A DNA stretch of 64,000 bases, taken from Picocystis sp. L7. Its lineage: Eukaryota; Chlorophyta; Picocystophyceae; Picocystales; Picocystaceae. Positions 1 to 10,099 of this stretch are shown here, in pieces; the stretch's first letter is position 1, and the number at the start of each line of letters is the position of its first letter. A program made the position numbers and the translations under genes. Under the pieces are notes generated by a model. That model was given only the letters and a program-made list of their open reading frames with translations. It ran no database searches and was not told the DNA's origin. The stretch spans positions 248,001 through 312,000 of the forward strand of contig QXJR01000026.1 of assembly GCA_020975725.1 (NCBI GenBank). The letters are read 5' to 3'.

Positions 1-902
1 GCTGGCAGAGCGTCGAAATCTTGCGCATTTTTACGCTTGGACATACACAAGGGATAGGCATTGGACATGTGCAAATCATGCCATATGCTGAGGCATGAGA
101 GCGACCTTTCCCTGGTCATATAAAGTACTCCTGCATGCCAGCATGGATATCCGTTTCCACACGGAGCATTGTTCTGGAACACAGCCATACTGGGCACGTT
201 CCCTTCCTCTCGTCTATCAAACATCCTACTCATTTCAATCAACAATGGATCCAATGGAGCTGACACCACAACATCGGTATCCAAGTACAAAACTGTTTCA
301 ACGGAAAGTGGAACATACTCAAAGATTCTGGTTTTCAGATCACAGACTGCATTGTAGTAATTTCCCTCGGCAGCACCCAATCTGCCGAAACCCTCAAAGT
401 GGATCAAATTCGCGCTGTTGTATATCTCCGGGATATGTAAAACTTGCTCCATGTCCGTGATTACATACACCTCCCCCATGTACTGACCAACTTTTCGAAG
501 GGATTCGATGGAGAGCCTCATCATTCCTGTGGCGCCATCTCTTCCCTTTTTGTCCTGCCTAACTGGATTCTGTTCGGGTGCAATGGCTATGTACACTACG
601 GCATCCAGAATACTCTCCGCCTTTTGCGCAAGCGCAGTCTCTTTCTGTCCAGTGGTGGATCCATCAGGTGTCTCCCTTCTGACCCTCCCATGCCACAATT
701 CGACCTTCCGCACCACCAACATCACGCTGAGCAGCACACAGGTCATCAGGATCATGCATGCACCCAAATTAGATCTGAAAAACAGCTTCCATCCATGAGG
801 CGCGTACTTCTTTCGCATGCGATAGAGCTTGCTGGTCTTTCGACCAGCTTCAACGTCGCCTTCGGCCGCCCAGGGCATTCGCGCTCTGACGGCAGTGCCC
901 AT
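1..902 (-). CDS. Type II membrane glycosyltransferase, 3' end outside window
   Basis: The frame is open from an ATG at 902 to the left edge of the window, so about 300 N-terminal residues are present and the C-terminus is missing. A basic cytoplasmic tail is followed by one hydrophobic segment at about residues 45-65 (ACMILMTCVLLSVMLVV), typical of a Golgi or ER type II enzyme. A luminal domain follows with a YLDTDVVV segment, the DxD motif that binds nucleotide-sugar and metal in GT-A enzymes, placed as in GT8-like transferases. Donor and acceptor cannot be read from the sequence. It is transcribed away from the M50 protease gene at 1680, so the GC-rich 900-1680 interval is probably a shared promoter. 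The glycosyltransferase class is well supported; the GT8 family label is tentative. Confidence 0.72.
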   Translation of the reverse strand, partial: MGTAVRARMPWAAEGDVEAGRKTSKLYRMRKKYAPHGWKLFFRSNLGACMILMTCVLLSVMLVVRKVELWHGRVRRETPDGSTTGQKETALAQKAESILDAVVYIAIAPEQNPVRQDKKGRDGATGMMRLSIESLRKVGQYMGEVYVITDMEQVLHIPEIYNSANLIHFEGFGRLGAAEGNYYNAVCDLKTRIFEYVPLSVETVLYLDTDVVVSAPLDPLLIEMSRMFDRREEGNVPSMAVFQNNAPCGNGYPCWHAGVLYMTRERSLSCLSIWHDLHMSNAYPLCMSKRKNAQDFDALP

Positions 903-1538
903 GAACCTTCCCTCCCGCGCGAGGTGATAGATTCAGGATTCTTCTATCCTACCTGGTTTGTCTCGCATGTGCGTCCAAGAACCGCGCCAGGAAGCCGCTT
1001 GCAACGCGCGCTTCCTCGTCGATCGGCGTCGGCTCTCGCGCTCCCCCTCCACGATCGATATCTTTCGCTCCGAGATCGCGATTAAATGGGGAAAGATCTC
1101 GATGGGTGCGTATCGAGAGGAAGAAGTGGGGGGGGGCGCATCTCGCCCTTCTTCCGAGAAGATCGTACCACAGGGGCGGAAGCAAGGATCGAAGGATGGC
1201 ATCGAGGACGGGGCGTAATTAACACGTGTCGAACGAGGTTCACCCGGTCGGACGGGGGAGAATCTTCTCTCCCCGGCGGGAGGAGGTCGTGGGTGCGCTC
1301 CGGGAGGCGCGTGGCGACGAGAAGGGGATCCGTGTCTGCCTCGGATCGTCCGTCGGATCCGTCTTCGAACCCCTCGCCTTCGTGGCCTGGTCGCAAACAC
1401 GGACGCGTGTGCGTTCCCACCGTCGGATCCCTCGTCCACGATCACCCCGGTCGGAACCCCCTCCACGTCCGGTTTCGAAAGGCAATCGATGCCCCTTTCG
1501 AACCCACCCCCTTCCCCTTTCGAACCCGGACCCTCCCC

Positions 1539-1606
1539 GTGGACCGCATGGACCGTTCCCTGACCCTTTCAAGGACCGTCTTCCATCCGGTCTTTTTACG
1601 GTCCTT
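1539..1606. promoter_or_regulatory. GGACCG/CGGTCC cluster upstream of M50 gene
   Basis: Four copies of GGACCG or its complement, including GGACCGCATGGACCG and TCTTTTTACGGTCC, lie 75-140 nt before the chosen M50 start. The same combination recurs upstream of ERO1/BTB, the carboxypeptidase and the last gene, so it is probably a promoter element. Factor unknown. Confidence 0.5.
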
Positions 1607-1679
1607 CCCACTGGATCTCGGGTGTGGGACGTGTTGCGACGTGGCGGCCGAAACACATCGACGAAGACGTGCTCGTGCG

Positions 1680-3505
1680 ATGGACGCGACGTGCGCGCGA
1701 ACCGCTCGCTCGTGGACGCCTGCGAGGTGTTCCAGGCGCGTGGGACGTCCCAGGACACGTCCCACGAGGAGATGGTCCGCGTCTGGTGGCGATCGGACGC
1801 CCAAAACCGCGTCCGAAGGGATGCGAAAGACGATGGCCGACCTCAACGCCATCCTCGGCGAAGAGGAGGAGGAAACGGAAACGATCGCCGATACGAACGA
1901 AAAGAAAGGCGAAGAGGTGAGACGCACGAGGCAGCACGAAGACAGTACGGGTTTTGGCGGATGGAAGATCGCTGACGCCGTGAACGTTGGTGGTGCTGAT
2001 ACCGAACGCCGTACGAGCAGGAAGAGAAGAGATCCACCACCTCCATCGAAGTGTCGGATTCCGTGCTGCAAGCTTTGAAGGAGGCCGAAGAAGCTCGAGG
2101 GAACAAACTGAGCGACGAAGCCATCGAGCAAATGAGGAAGATTTTGGATACGACGCGAGAGATGTCGAATAAGAATGAACCGGATAGGAACACGAGGGAG
2201 GGGAATGAGAAGTTGCAGAAAGATTTCGAATCGCTTTCTGATCTACTGAAACCCAAGTCCATGGTGCCCAAGGAAGACATACAGACCATGAAAGAAAAAG
2301 TGTTCGGACCCACCACCTTTTGGGTCACAGGCACGCTGCCTAATCCGGACTTGGAGGGAGGGGTGCTGTTCCGCGGGAACCTCAGAGATGACAAATCGGT
2401 GGTTTTCGAAACTTTGGATCAGAAAACGAAGGAGGTGTTCGGAGGAAAGTACGAGCTGTTCATGAGCGAAGACTTTGAAGCGGAGGACTCAGACTCGAAA
2501 GGCGTGACGCGGGTGAGATTTCTGGTTGTGCCGGCCGATGCTGCCCAGCCTCCGGCCATAAGTAGGTGGCAAGTCGTGGTTTGCGTGATACTGGCAGGTC
2601 TTACAGTTGGCAGTGCTTTTCAACTTGGATTGGCAGCCAATATCAACCGCTTGCCGCCAGACGTGGTGGCGTATTTTCTCAACCCGCAAAACATGGACAG
2701 TAGCACGATGATTCCCAAGCTGGAGGAGTTGGACGTGGGGCCAGTACTAGATGGAGCTTTTCCAATCATGGGCGCCGTTCTTGCTTGTGCTGGCATACAC
2801 GAAGCCGGCCACTTTTTTGCCGGTGCAATGCGCGGTGTGAAGCTGAGCCCACCGTACTTCATTCCAAATGGTCAGGTTGGAACGTTTGGAGCCATAACTC
2901 AGTTCAAGTCTCTCGTCAACAACAGGAAGGATATGTTTGATGTTGCGATTGCTGGTCCATTGGCGGGGGGGAGTCTTGCAGCAGCTTTGTTTGTTTACGG
3001 CCTGGTCAGCTCCATGGGTGGAGATGTATCCAATCCAGATCTTGTTTCTATACCCACTGCGTTGTTCAACAACTCCTTCTTGCTCGGGAGTCTGTGCCAT
3101 GCAGTGTTGGGTGGGGAAGCTTTCGAGGCCAAGGACATACTCATCCACCCAATGCTAATTGCAGGATGGTGTGCCCTGACGACCACAGCCCTCAACTGTT
3201 TGCCGGTGGGATCTTTGGACGGCGGGCGGGTTGTTCAGTCGGCGTGGGGTAGGAGGGGCATCAACATCAGTTCTCTGCTGACGTATGCAGGTTTAGGTTT
3301 TGGAATCATCGGTGGTAGCTTATCCCTTTCGTGGGGGCTCTTCATTTTGATTTGTCAGAGGGTTCCCGAGAAGTTCGTGAAGGACAGCGTCACTGGGGTG
3401 GATAGTAAACGCTCCAACTTTGCATGGGTCATGGTGATCTTGGCGCTGCTCATTTTGTTCCCCTTTAGTTTTACACTTCCTCAAGATCAGGGAATTTTCA
3501 TCTAA
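1680..3505 (+). CDS. EGY-like plastid site-2 protease (M50), two exons
   Basis: I read join(1680..1916, 2021..3505), 573 aa. Exon 1 ends at GAAGAG before a GTGAGA donor and exon 2 starts after GTACGAGCAG; the junction is phase 0 and removes a stop-containing 104-nt intron. The first 50 residues are rich in Arg, Ser and Thr, as in a transit peptide. An acidic soluble segment carries the EGY signature around NPDLEGGVLFRGNLR. The membrane region has HEAGH at about residues 339-343, the zinc motif with catalytic Glu, followed by GTFGAITQFKS and a SLDGGR segment corresponding to the second metal-binding motif. EGY proteins are thylakoid or plastid-envelope intramembrane metalloproteases. The start is the ATG downstream of a GGACCG promoter cluster; an earlier in-frame ATG at 1086 lies inside promoter-like sequence and is less likely. 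Confidence 0.85.
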
Positions 3506-3562
3506 TAATCAGAACTAAAAGTTCAATGAACGTTTTCTCGTAGTTTGTGCTACATGAAGATC

Positions 3563-5005
3563 TCACAATTTATTAGCCCAGGGCCAGTGCCCAGGTATAA
3601 TCACGCGGCCCATTCGGAGGATCATCACAGCAGAGCGTTTGCACATCCTGCTTCTCTTTGTTTCTGCCTCTTCACTAGGCGCATCCACGGACCGCCCGAT
3701 CCCTCCCATTGCCTCTTCAAGCAAGCCTTGTACCGATGCATCCTCACACCTCAAGTTCGTCGCAGATTTCCAGAGTTGGATGGCTTCCTCCTTGAGTGCG
3801 GCCACCTCACTCCCCCTTTTTGGCATGAGAGAAAGAAGCTGGGCGTATCTCCAATTCCACAACGCTATGGTGGTTGGATGCACCACCACTTTATTCGGGA
3901 AGTCATGGGCGGCTGTGTCCTTCAAAAGCTCCCCGGCTTTTCTGTACAATCCTTCCCCAAGGGTCAAACGATTGGTATGGTAAAAAATGTGGCCTAATTG
4001 CAGAAGGGCCATACCAATCCTTGGATGAGAGTCTTCACCGGCTCGTTCCGCCGCTGTTAAGCACATTTCCGCGTGAGATTCGGCTTCTTTCCAGGATTGG
4101 GTACAGACATAAAGTTGGCTCAAACCGCAGTGCGCATCGGCTTCCAATACTTCCAATGCTGGTAAGGAGCCCGTCAGCTCCACGGTTCCTTCGTTCTTCT
4201 GCTTGGCCGTTTGGAGCAGCTTGATGCACATCTTGTAGCACTGTTCAGCGGCCTCATGGGATTGCAACCAGACTTCCATGTCTGATTCTCCAGAGCTCTC
4301 TGGCAGGCCGGACAGCACATGGTGTAGGCGCCCAAGGTCGTCAAGGAATGCACAAGCGACGGAGCTTTCTTTCGGGGAGAGCTCTGGCGCACATTTTTCG
4401 ACCTCTTGAGGATCGGGAAAGACATCCGCACAGATACTGCATGCGTCCATGGCACTTGAGACGTCTCCTGCAGCCAGGTGGGCGGATCCGAGCGCTCCGT
4501 ATGCACGCAGCCACGCGGTGGGCACGCCATCTTTCTTCCATTCCAACATCGGTGTGTCTTCCGAGAGTTCCTCTGCCTCCTGCACGGCTTGCCTTGCGCT
4601 TTCGACGGCCTCGGCATCCATGCCTAGACGTGTGCACAGCCTTGCCACTGCTTCGTGGCTGGCCACACGCACCTCGCACGCGTCTTCCTCCCGATCTTCG
4701 TCCTGAGATGCAGCAAGTACCGCTTCTTTGGCCTTCTCCAACGCCCTTTTGGTGTCCTTCTCGGCTTCCATGGCTTGCCATTCGAGCAGGATCTTCGCTG
4801 CAGGTGCGCCGGACTTCCCCCCTCCCACTTGCGCCAGTCCGTGTTCGAGCAGCCTCTCGGCCTCTTCACGTGGAGGAGGCGGTCTTCTCCTCGCAAAGGA
4901 CACTACCCCGTCCGCCAGGGCCCACGTCTGCGTCCTTGCGGACGTCGAGCAGGCGCGGAAGGCGCGCATGGCCATGCCGCCTGTCCACCACATCGTCCTC
5001 ACCAT
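3563..5005 (-). CDS. TPR-repeat protein, probably mitochondrial
   Basis: A 480-aa protein with no recognised catalytic domain. The N-terminus (MVRTMWWTGGMAMRAFRACS) is Arg-rich, lacks acidic residues and resembles a mitochondrial presequence. The body is helical with TPR-like units: AWLRAYGALGSAHLAAGDVS, the AEQCYKMCIKLLQ region, LSQLYVCTQSWKEAESHAE and ALLQLGHIFYHTNRL. Together they form at least four to five helix-turn-helix repeats, suggesting a protein-binding scaffold. The start at 5005 is the first ATG giving a presequence-like end; the frame stays open to 5320, so a longer N-terminus is possible. It ends 57 nt from the convergent M50 gene. No specific orthologue recognised. Confidence 0.7.
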   Translation of the reverse strand: MVRTMWWTGGMAMRAFRACSTSARTQTWALADGVVSFARRRPPPPREEAERLLEHGLAQVGGGKSGAPAAKILLEWQAMEAEKDTKRALEKAKEAVLAASQDEDREEDACEVRVASHEAVARLCTRLGMDAEAVESARQAVQEAEELSEDTPMLEWKKDGVPTAWLRAYGALGSAHLAAGDVSSAMDACSICADVFPDPQEVEKCAPELSPKESSVACAFLDDLGRLHHVLSGLPESSGESDMEVWLQSHEAAEQCYKMCIKLLQTAKQKNEGTVELTGSLPALEVLEADAHCGLSQLYVCTQSWKEAESHAEMCLTAAERAGEDSHPRIGMALLQLGHIFYHTNRLTLGEGLYRKAGELLKDTAAHDFPNKVVVHPTTIALWNWRYAQLLSLMPKRGSEVAALKEEAIQLWKSATNLRCEDASVQGLLEEAMGGIGRSVDAPSEEAETKRSRMCKRSAVMILRMGRVIIPGHWPWANKL

Positions 5006-5303
5006 ACCGTACCTGTCTCTCTCCCACACCTGGTCTTCTTGGGAGAGGTTGAGAGGGAGAGGTTGAGTGGGAGTGGACCGACCAGCGAGACGGGAGTTTC
5101 TTCTCTCGAAAGGGGAAGGAAGGGAAGAGGGCGAGCAAAGACGTGTCCGGACACGGCAAGCACGAGGCGTCGTCCTTGCCGGCTTGTTTGTGTGTGTCGG
5201 CAAAAGGGGGGGGGGGTGCAACCGTGCCGTAGAAGCCTCCCTTCTGTTTCTCCGAGCGGCGGAACCGCGGGGACACGAGCGGACTACCCATCCATGCCGA
5301 CTC

Positions 5304-5606
5304 ATGCGTCTAGACAACATTCTCCACCCAAACAGTGCGGGGGATCAAGGCCGGGAAAGAATCCAACGTAAATTATGTCGCAACTTTTCGTACTCCTCTC
5401 CAATGAAAGTAGTCACCACGGGTGACAAAACCCATTTGAGATTTGCAATCGTTTTGGACAAAAGATGGAGGGAACGACATTGGACGAGCGAATTCCTTAT
5501 CCTTGCACCCGTGCAAAAGGAGGGGTACAAACGCGAAATTCTCAAGGGTAAGACTAAAGAGCACTACAGTGCCTCTGGACGACAAGCCATTGCAAATTGC
5601 AAGTAG
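5304..5606 (+). CDS. Small hypothetical basic protein
   Basis: A 100-aa open frame starts at the ATG at 5304. The N-terminus is Arg/Ser-rich (RIQRKLCRNFSYSSP) and could be an organellar targeting sequence. The body is compact and charged, with HLRFAIVLDKRWRERHW and LILAPVQKEGYKREILK. It lies in the shared upstream region of the TPR gene and converges on the hypothetical gene ending at 5764. The frame remains open upstream to 5067, so the start is uncertain. I recognise no family; residue composition and amphipathic pattern are the only reasons to call it coding. Confidence 0.33.
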   Translation: MRLDNILHPNSAGDQGRERIQRKLCRNFSYSSPMKVVTTGDKTHLRFAIVLDKRWRERHWTSEFLILAPVQKEGYKREILKGKTKEHYSASGRQAIANCK

Positions 5607-5763
5607 CATAATTATCGTTCTACAAAATCCGTCCTTTCTGGCTCTTTTCACGTTTCCAAGTCATTTCTGAATATTGAACTAAGACAAGCGTGGAAATGTG
5701 GAAAGACGGCATAAATTGTCGACACCTTTAGCATAATTTTTCACTCGGGAAATGCCCACTTTC

Positions 5764-6237
5764 TCATGTTTCGTAGAAGCTCGATTCAAATGGAGAGCGG
5801 TAGCAAGTGGTTGCATAGGCCACGAACCTCGCGGAGTCCTTGTTCAAGGCCTCGTCGAGGTGTGACACCGCTTCTTGGATTTCCATGGATCTAGTAGGCA
5901 GAGCCGGACGCATCAAGAGATCTTTGCCGTGCCATTGTATTGTTGGCGCTGGTGGAAGATCGACCCATGGAGATTGAGCACCCGATTTTTTATCGTGAAA
6001 AAGATTGCATGCGAGAGTTCTCCGGACAGAGTGGGATTCGTAAGGGTTCGACGAAGCGAAGCCATGGGCGCATCGTGGATGAACGTGACGTATGTATTGC
6101 GAGGTCCCGTTCTCTTGCATCCATCGTGGGTGCTCTTCCTTGCAATCGCAATACAAGCCCGTTGGACATTGTTGGGTCGTCCGGGCCTTCGTCAATTCCC
6201 ATCCTTGAGCAATATGCTCGGAACTCTTCCCCGCCAT
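5764..6237 (-). CDS. Hypothetical protein, 157 aa
   Basis: An open frame begins with ATG at 6237 and ends in SPFESSFYET. It is rich in His, Pro, Ser and Tyr, with no membrane segment and little predicted helix. Short aromatic motifs spaced through an otherwise extended chain resemble the style of ciliary microtubule-inner proteins, but I cannot match it to any of them, so that remains a guess. The open frame continues upstream to 6375, so a 203-aa version is possible. The gene is divergent from the peptide transporter at 6595. Confidence 0.4.
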   Translation of the reverse strand: MAGKSSEHIAQGWELTKARTTQQCPTGLYCDCKEEHPRWMQENGTSQYIRHVHPRCAHGFASSNPYESHSVRRTLACNLFHDKKSGAQSPWVDLPPAPTIQWHGKDLLMRPALPTRSMEIQEAVSHLDEALNKDSARFVAYATTCYRSPFESSFYET

Positions 6238-6594
6238 TGTTGCACGCCGTAGACCAGGTATGGACGATCGTCCAATGCAAGTTCGGGGCTCCCAACCACG
6301 TCCAGAAGTTGGGCCAGTGGCTTCGCAACCACCCCAGATCAGGTAGCGATCTCTTCGGTATGGCATCGAAGGCAATATCGGATCTCCGAAGGATCAGGCG
6401 GGGAATCCGACCGAGGCCAGGCGCTCGGGTTCGAAAGGCTCGGTTCGAAAGGGGACGAAGGGAGATTGAAAGGGGGAACGTAAGGCAAGGTTCCCAATCG
6501 AAATGCATCAGTAAGGGGAAGCGAAAGCGAAACCAGGCGGCGAAAGAAACGTCGCCTTCGTTCGACGAAACGCACGCGTCGCGCGAGTTGGAAC

Positions 6595-8421
6595 ATGCTC
6601 TCAGGAAGCGATGCGAACGGTGAGGAGGAAGAAAACATGGAAGTGGAAGGGGAAGCCACGGAAGTGCCGGCACAAGAGGACGAGAAGCCTTCCACCTTGC
6701 TCACCGTCTGCCCATTCATCCTTGGGAACGAGTTCTGCGAAAGGCTCGCTTTCTACGGCCTCTCCACGAACCTCGTCGTGTATCTTAACCGTCAGATGGG
6801 CATGGATACGCTCGATGCGGCCTCTCAGGTCAACCTTTGGGCGGGGACCTGTTACATGACGCCACTTATTGGTGCTTACTTGGCTGATGGAGTCATTGGG
6901 CGATACAAAACCATTGTGCTGTTCAGTTGTGCCTACTGCATAGGCATGTTCTGTCTGGCATTGAGTGCAGCAGTTCCGGAACTTCATCCGGCTCCAGACA
7001 AGTACCCCAATTTCATGCAAAACGCGGTCCTCTTCGGTTCACTGTATCTGATCGCACTGGGTACGGGGGGAATAAAGCCTAATGTCAGCGCCTTTGGAGC
7101 TGAGCAGTTCGACGAAAACAACGAGCGAGACGTGAAAGAGAAAAAGTCTTTTTTCAACTGGTTCTACTTCGTGATCAACTGCGGATCACTCATTGCATCT
7201 CTTTTGATTGTGTGGATCCAGGAGACCATTAGTTGGAGCATCGGCTTTGCCATTCCAGCAGCGGCCATGCTGCTAGCGGTTGTCAGCTTCGTGTCCGGCC
7301 GAAAACGCTATACGCACATGAAGCCTAAAGAATCCCCACTTTCCAGGTTTACAGGGGTGCTAATGGATGCATGGCGGAACAAGAGGACACGCAGGCGTCT
7401 TCGAGGCGGCGAAACCACTACACCTCTCATTCCTCACAATATATCATACGCATGGATTGAAGACGCGGCCGCAGAGAGAGGAGGGAAGTACTCTGAAGCT
7501 CAGGTTGAAGAAGTGAGATTGGTGGTACGCATGTTCCCTATTTTTGTCACTACAATCTTCTATTGGATCATCTATCAACAAATGGGCAGTGTTTTTGTGG
7601 AGCAGGGCGAACTGATGGATAGAACTTTGGTTGGAGACTTTGTGATACCGGCAGCTTCTCTTTCGTCTTTTGACACTATTTCTATCATCATTCTTGTGCC
7701 TCTGTTTGACAGGGTGATATATCCTATGCTTAAGAGGCTTGGATTCAGACCCACCCTTCTCCAAAGGATTGGCTGGGGCAACTTCATTGCTGTACTGTCG
7801 ATGTTGGCGGCTGCTGGTGTGGAAGTATGGAGGCTGCACCTTGCAGATGAAAAGCAGTTTATTGATGGAAGTGCGAGCCGAAGTGGAGAAATAGTAAACA
7901 TGAGCGTCTTTTGGCAAGCTCCACAGTACTTACTGGTGGGTATGTCCGAAGTCCTTGGCAGCATTGGGCAAATGGAATTTTTTTACGACCAAGCACCAGA
8001 TTCAATGCGTAGCTTATGCATGGCCATGCAGCTACTAAGTACAGCACTGGGAGGGTATCTTTCCAGTGCAATCCTTTTTGCTGTGCAATGGGCGACACAA
8101 AAACATCCATGGATCCCACGGAACCTCAACAAAGGTAGGCTGGATCTGTACTTCCTTTTCCTGGCGGGCCTGATGATGGTCAATGTGATCTTATTCATGT
8201 TCGTTGCCATGGGTTACGAGTACAAGAAGGTGCCACACCGCAGACGTTCAGGGGCTGCAAGGGATGCCGAAGACGAGGAGCCGGAGGAGCCTGTCACTGC
8301 CACACGCCACTTTGAGCGTACTCAGCCCATTGCTGCACCTGGTTTCTACGCACAACCTTCTTATGCAAGATCCATTACAATGATGGCTGACAGTCCGCTC
8401 ATTCCTGCAAGATTCCGTTAG
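6595..8421 (+). CDS. POT/PTR2-family peptide or nitrate transporter
   Basis: A 608-aa single-exon multipass membrane protein of the proton-coupled oligopeptide transporter family (MFS). After an acidic 35-residue cytosolic tail comes GNEFCERLAFYGL, the family's ExxER segment of helix 1. The PTR2 signature GTGGIKPNVSAFGAEQF is near residue 160 and FFNWFYFVINCGSL follows. About 12 hydrophobic segments are visible, with a basic cytosolic loop (RRRLRGG) in the middle. Members import di/tripeptides or, in plants, nitrate and other solutes; substrate cannot be told here. Length fits the family (550-620 aa). The promoter holds two GGGTTCGAAAGG-type motifs at 6427-6454. Confidence 0.93.
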   Translation: MLSGSDANGEEEENMEVEGEATEVPAQEDEKPSTLLTVCPFILGNEFCERLAFYGLSTNLVVYLNRQMGMDTLDAASQVNLWAGTCYMTPLIGAYLADGVIGRYKTIVLFSCAYCIGMFCLALSAAVPELHPAPDKYPNFMQNAVLFGSLYLIALGTGGIKPNVSAFGAEQFDENNERDVKEKKSFFNWFYFVINCGSLIASLLIVWIQETISWSIGFAIPAAAMLLAVVSFVSGRKRYTHMKPKESPLSRFTGVLMDAWRNKRTRRRLRGGETTTPLIPHNISYAWIEDAAAERGGKYSEAQVEEVRLVVRMFPIFVTTIFYWIIYQQMGSVFVEQGELMDRTLVGDFVIPAASLSSFDTISIIILVPLFDRVIYPMLKRLGFRPTLLQRIGWGNFIAVLSMLAAAGVEVWRLHLADEKQFIDGSASRSGEIVNMSVFWQAPQYLLVGMSEVLGSIGQMEFFYDQAPDSMRSLCMAMQLLSTALGGYLSSAILFAVQWATQKHPWIPRNLNKGRLDLYFLFLAGLMMVNVILFMFVAMGYEYKKVPHRRRSGAARDAEDEEPEEPVTATRHFERTQPIAAPGFYAQPSYARSITMMADSPLIPARFR

Positions 8422-8501
8422 GATAGTGCAGTCTGCGATTGAAGATGCTCTCCGATGGGGAGCGTTGACCCTGGATGCAGGATGTACACAAACTTGTAAA
8501 A

Positions 8502-9338
8502 TCATATGTCTTCATTGTGAACAACCCACTTTGTCGATTTGTGCCGTTGCATCGATCCGTTTCTATCCCACTTGCGATTCCAATCCGCCTGCTTCTTCAA
8601 ACTCTTCAGTCTCTTTGCTTTCATGTCAAAAGGTTCTCTCTTCTTCAGCACTTTTTTCTGCTTGGGAGGTTGAGGTGGCGCGTCTTCCGGTGGGTACTCT
8701 AGCTCTGACATTTTCGGAGCACTCCGGGAAGCCATAACTGGTGTTTTCCTGCTGATGACCGCATCTTCTCGCGAGTTCACTTTTTCCATGTTGGCTGCCG
8801 GTCCTTCATCTTTCTTCTTGGGAAGTGGCAGAGGCGTCTTCTCGTGCTCCGTCATGTGGAAGCTAGGGGGAGAAGCAAGCTTTGACTTTCGGAAGTAAGG
8901 CATCGGATCTCTCTCGCTTCTTTTGGTGGGTGTTTCGAACGGTGTGCGCTGCGTGTCGGGAGGACTCGTTTTCTCTTCCCTCTCTACTCGACGTCCTTCG
9001 TCGGTTCTGGCAGCTGGAGGACGCGCCGCGTCTCCGTCTGGGAAGGCTCCTTCTTTCCCTTTCGTCCCTTCCTGGTCTCGTCCCGCTTCGTCCTTCGAAG
9101 TGGACACCAGATCTTCCAAGTGCTGCGTCAACACACGCACTTGTTCCTCCAGCGCTTCGATTCGACGCTCCAACCTTCCTTCTTCGCCATCCCTCCGCAT
9201 TTCTTCCCTTCCTTCCGGTCGCTTCCGCTCCCTTTCGTCCGCCGCCGCGTCTTCGGGTCCCTTCAGACGCTTCAGCAGCTCCTTCCTCCGACGTATGTAC
9301 ACGTCCAAGTCGAGCTCGTGGCGCGCACGTGCGCGCAT
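8502..9338 (-). CDS. Charged coiled-coil protein
   Basis: A 278-aa protein with an N-terminal highly charged helix (residues about 10-85) containing heptad-like leucines in LERRIEALEEQVRVLTQHLE, then a long disordered Pro/Ser/Lys-rich region and a basic C-terminus. No known domain is visible. Composition suggests a cytoskeletal or nuclear scaffold, but that is only inference. The start codon is followed by alternating Arg and Ala codons that form a perfect 16-bp palindrome at 9321-9336. It converges on the POT gene, with 80 nt between stops. Confidence 0.6.
   Translation of the reverse strand: MRARARHELDLDVYIRRRKELLKRLKGPEDAAADERERKRPEGREEMRRDGEEGRLERRIEALEEQVRVLTQHLEDLVSTSKDEAGRDQEGTKGKEGAFPDGDAARPPAARTDEGRRVEREEKTSPPDTQRTPFETPTKRSERDPMPYFRKSKLASPPSFHMTEHEKTPLPLPKKKDEGPAANMEKVNSREDAVISRKTPVMASRSAPKMSELEYPPEDAPPQPPKQKKVLKKREPFDMKAKRLKSLKKQADWNRKWDRNGSMQRHKSTKWVVHNEDI
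9321..9336. repeat. Perfect 16-bp palindrome GCGCGCACGTGCGCGC
   Basis: The sequence equals its own reverse complement and covers codons 2-6 of the coiled-coil gene, encoding Arg-Ala repeats. Alternating purine-pyrimidine steps make it prone to Z-DNA or cruciform structure. Confidence 0.6.
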
Positions 9339-9357
9339 GTCGACGACGTTCGTCGAC
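9339..9357. promoter_or_regulatory. Inverted repeat GTCGACGA-CGT-TCGTCGAC
   Basis: Eight-base perfect arms separated by 3 nt, directly upstream of the start codon at 9338. The same arms fused without spacer occur at 17849-17864, upstream of the ORD-like gene, which suggests a shared cis element. Confidence 0.45.
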
Positions 9358-9385
9358 GTCTGTGCATGGCCTCTGGTTTACGTCC

Positions 9386-9400
9386 AAGTTAACCTCGAGG
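9386..9400. promoter_or_regulatory. AGTTAACCTCGA promoter motif
   Basis: AGTTAACCTCGAGG lies about 50 nt upstream of the coiled-coil gene start at 9338. The 12-mer AGTTAACCTCGA also occurs exactly at 15047 (before the BTB gene) and 27531 (before CWC21), each within 125 nt of a start codon. Confidence 0.5.
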
Positions 9401-9456
9401 GGGATGGGGGTTCGGCAGGGCAAGGCAAGGTGCAATGCAACAGGACAGCTTGGGGA

Positions 9457-10099
9457 TTACATGTAGCTGCCAGAGATGAACTCTCGCAGGCGATCCACCT
9501 CCTCGCGATGGTCCTGGACGACGATGCGGACCACGTCCCGGATCGACACCAGCCCTGCCATCTTGCCGGAATCCACCACGGGGATGTGACGGATGTGGTT
9601 CTCCACCATCAGCTCCATGGCTTGGATCATGGGAGTCTCCGGGGTCACGGTGATGAGGTTCATCTGACGCGTCATGATCTCGCCCACTTTGGTGAGCTGG
9701 GAGCTGCGCCCATCCACGATGATCTTCTTCATGTAATCGCGCTCGGAGATGATGCCCGCCACCGCTTGGTAGTTGATGTCCGCCATCTTCTTTTTTCTGT
9801 CCGTCCCTTCTTCTCCAAAGTCGAACACCAGGAGTGCACCCACGTTGTTCGCCACCATCATGTGGACCGCGTCGATCACAAGATCGTCCGTGCTGCACCA
9901 GAAGGAGTTGCCCACTTGCGGACCCTGAAGAGCAGCGCGATGGACAGGGAACCACGCCGATGGTCAGTTTCCGTCCCACCCAGGCACAAACGCGATGACA
10001 GGGCTTGAATTTTGAGCGTACCTTCAGGTTCAGCAGATCCACGATCTTGTGAGTGGAAATGGTGTTTTCTTTCGCCTCGTTCCCGGTACTTGTCGACAT
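9457..10099 (-). CDS. CBS-pair (Bateman) domain protein, two exons
   Basis: I read exon 1 at 10099-10022 (26 codons) and exon 2 at 9924-9457, with a 97-nt intron beginning GTACGC and ending CTCTTCAG in phase 0; 181 aa in total. Two CBS motifs form one Bateman module: VIDAVHMMVANNVGALLV through GIISERDYMKKII, then VGEIMTRQMNLITVTPETPM through HIRHIPVVDSGKMAGLVSIR. Such single-module proteins usually sense adenine nucleotides and are often organellar. The paralogue at 10836-11752 lies in tandem on the same strand and shares the STxKIxDLL segment just before its last intron, so they arose by duplication. This copy lacks an obvious presequence; a further upstream exon is possible. Confidence 0.85.

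Noticed and set aside
1086-2078. 330-residue plus-strand open frame as one exon
   Set aside because: Its first 198 codons cover promoter motifs and its end reads through a clear GTGAGA...GCAG intron; only the part from 1680 to 1916 fits the M50 gene.
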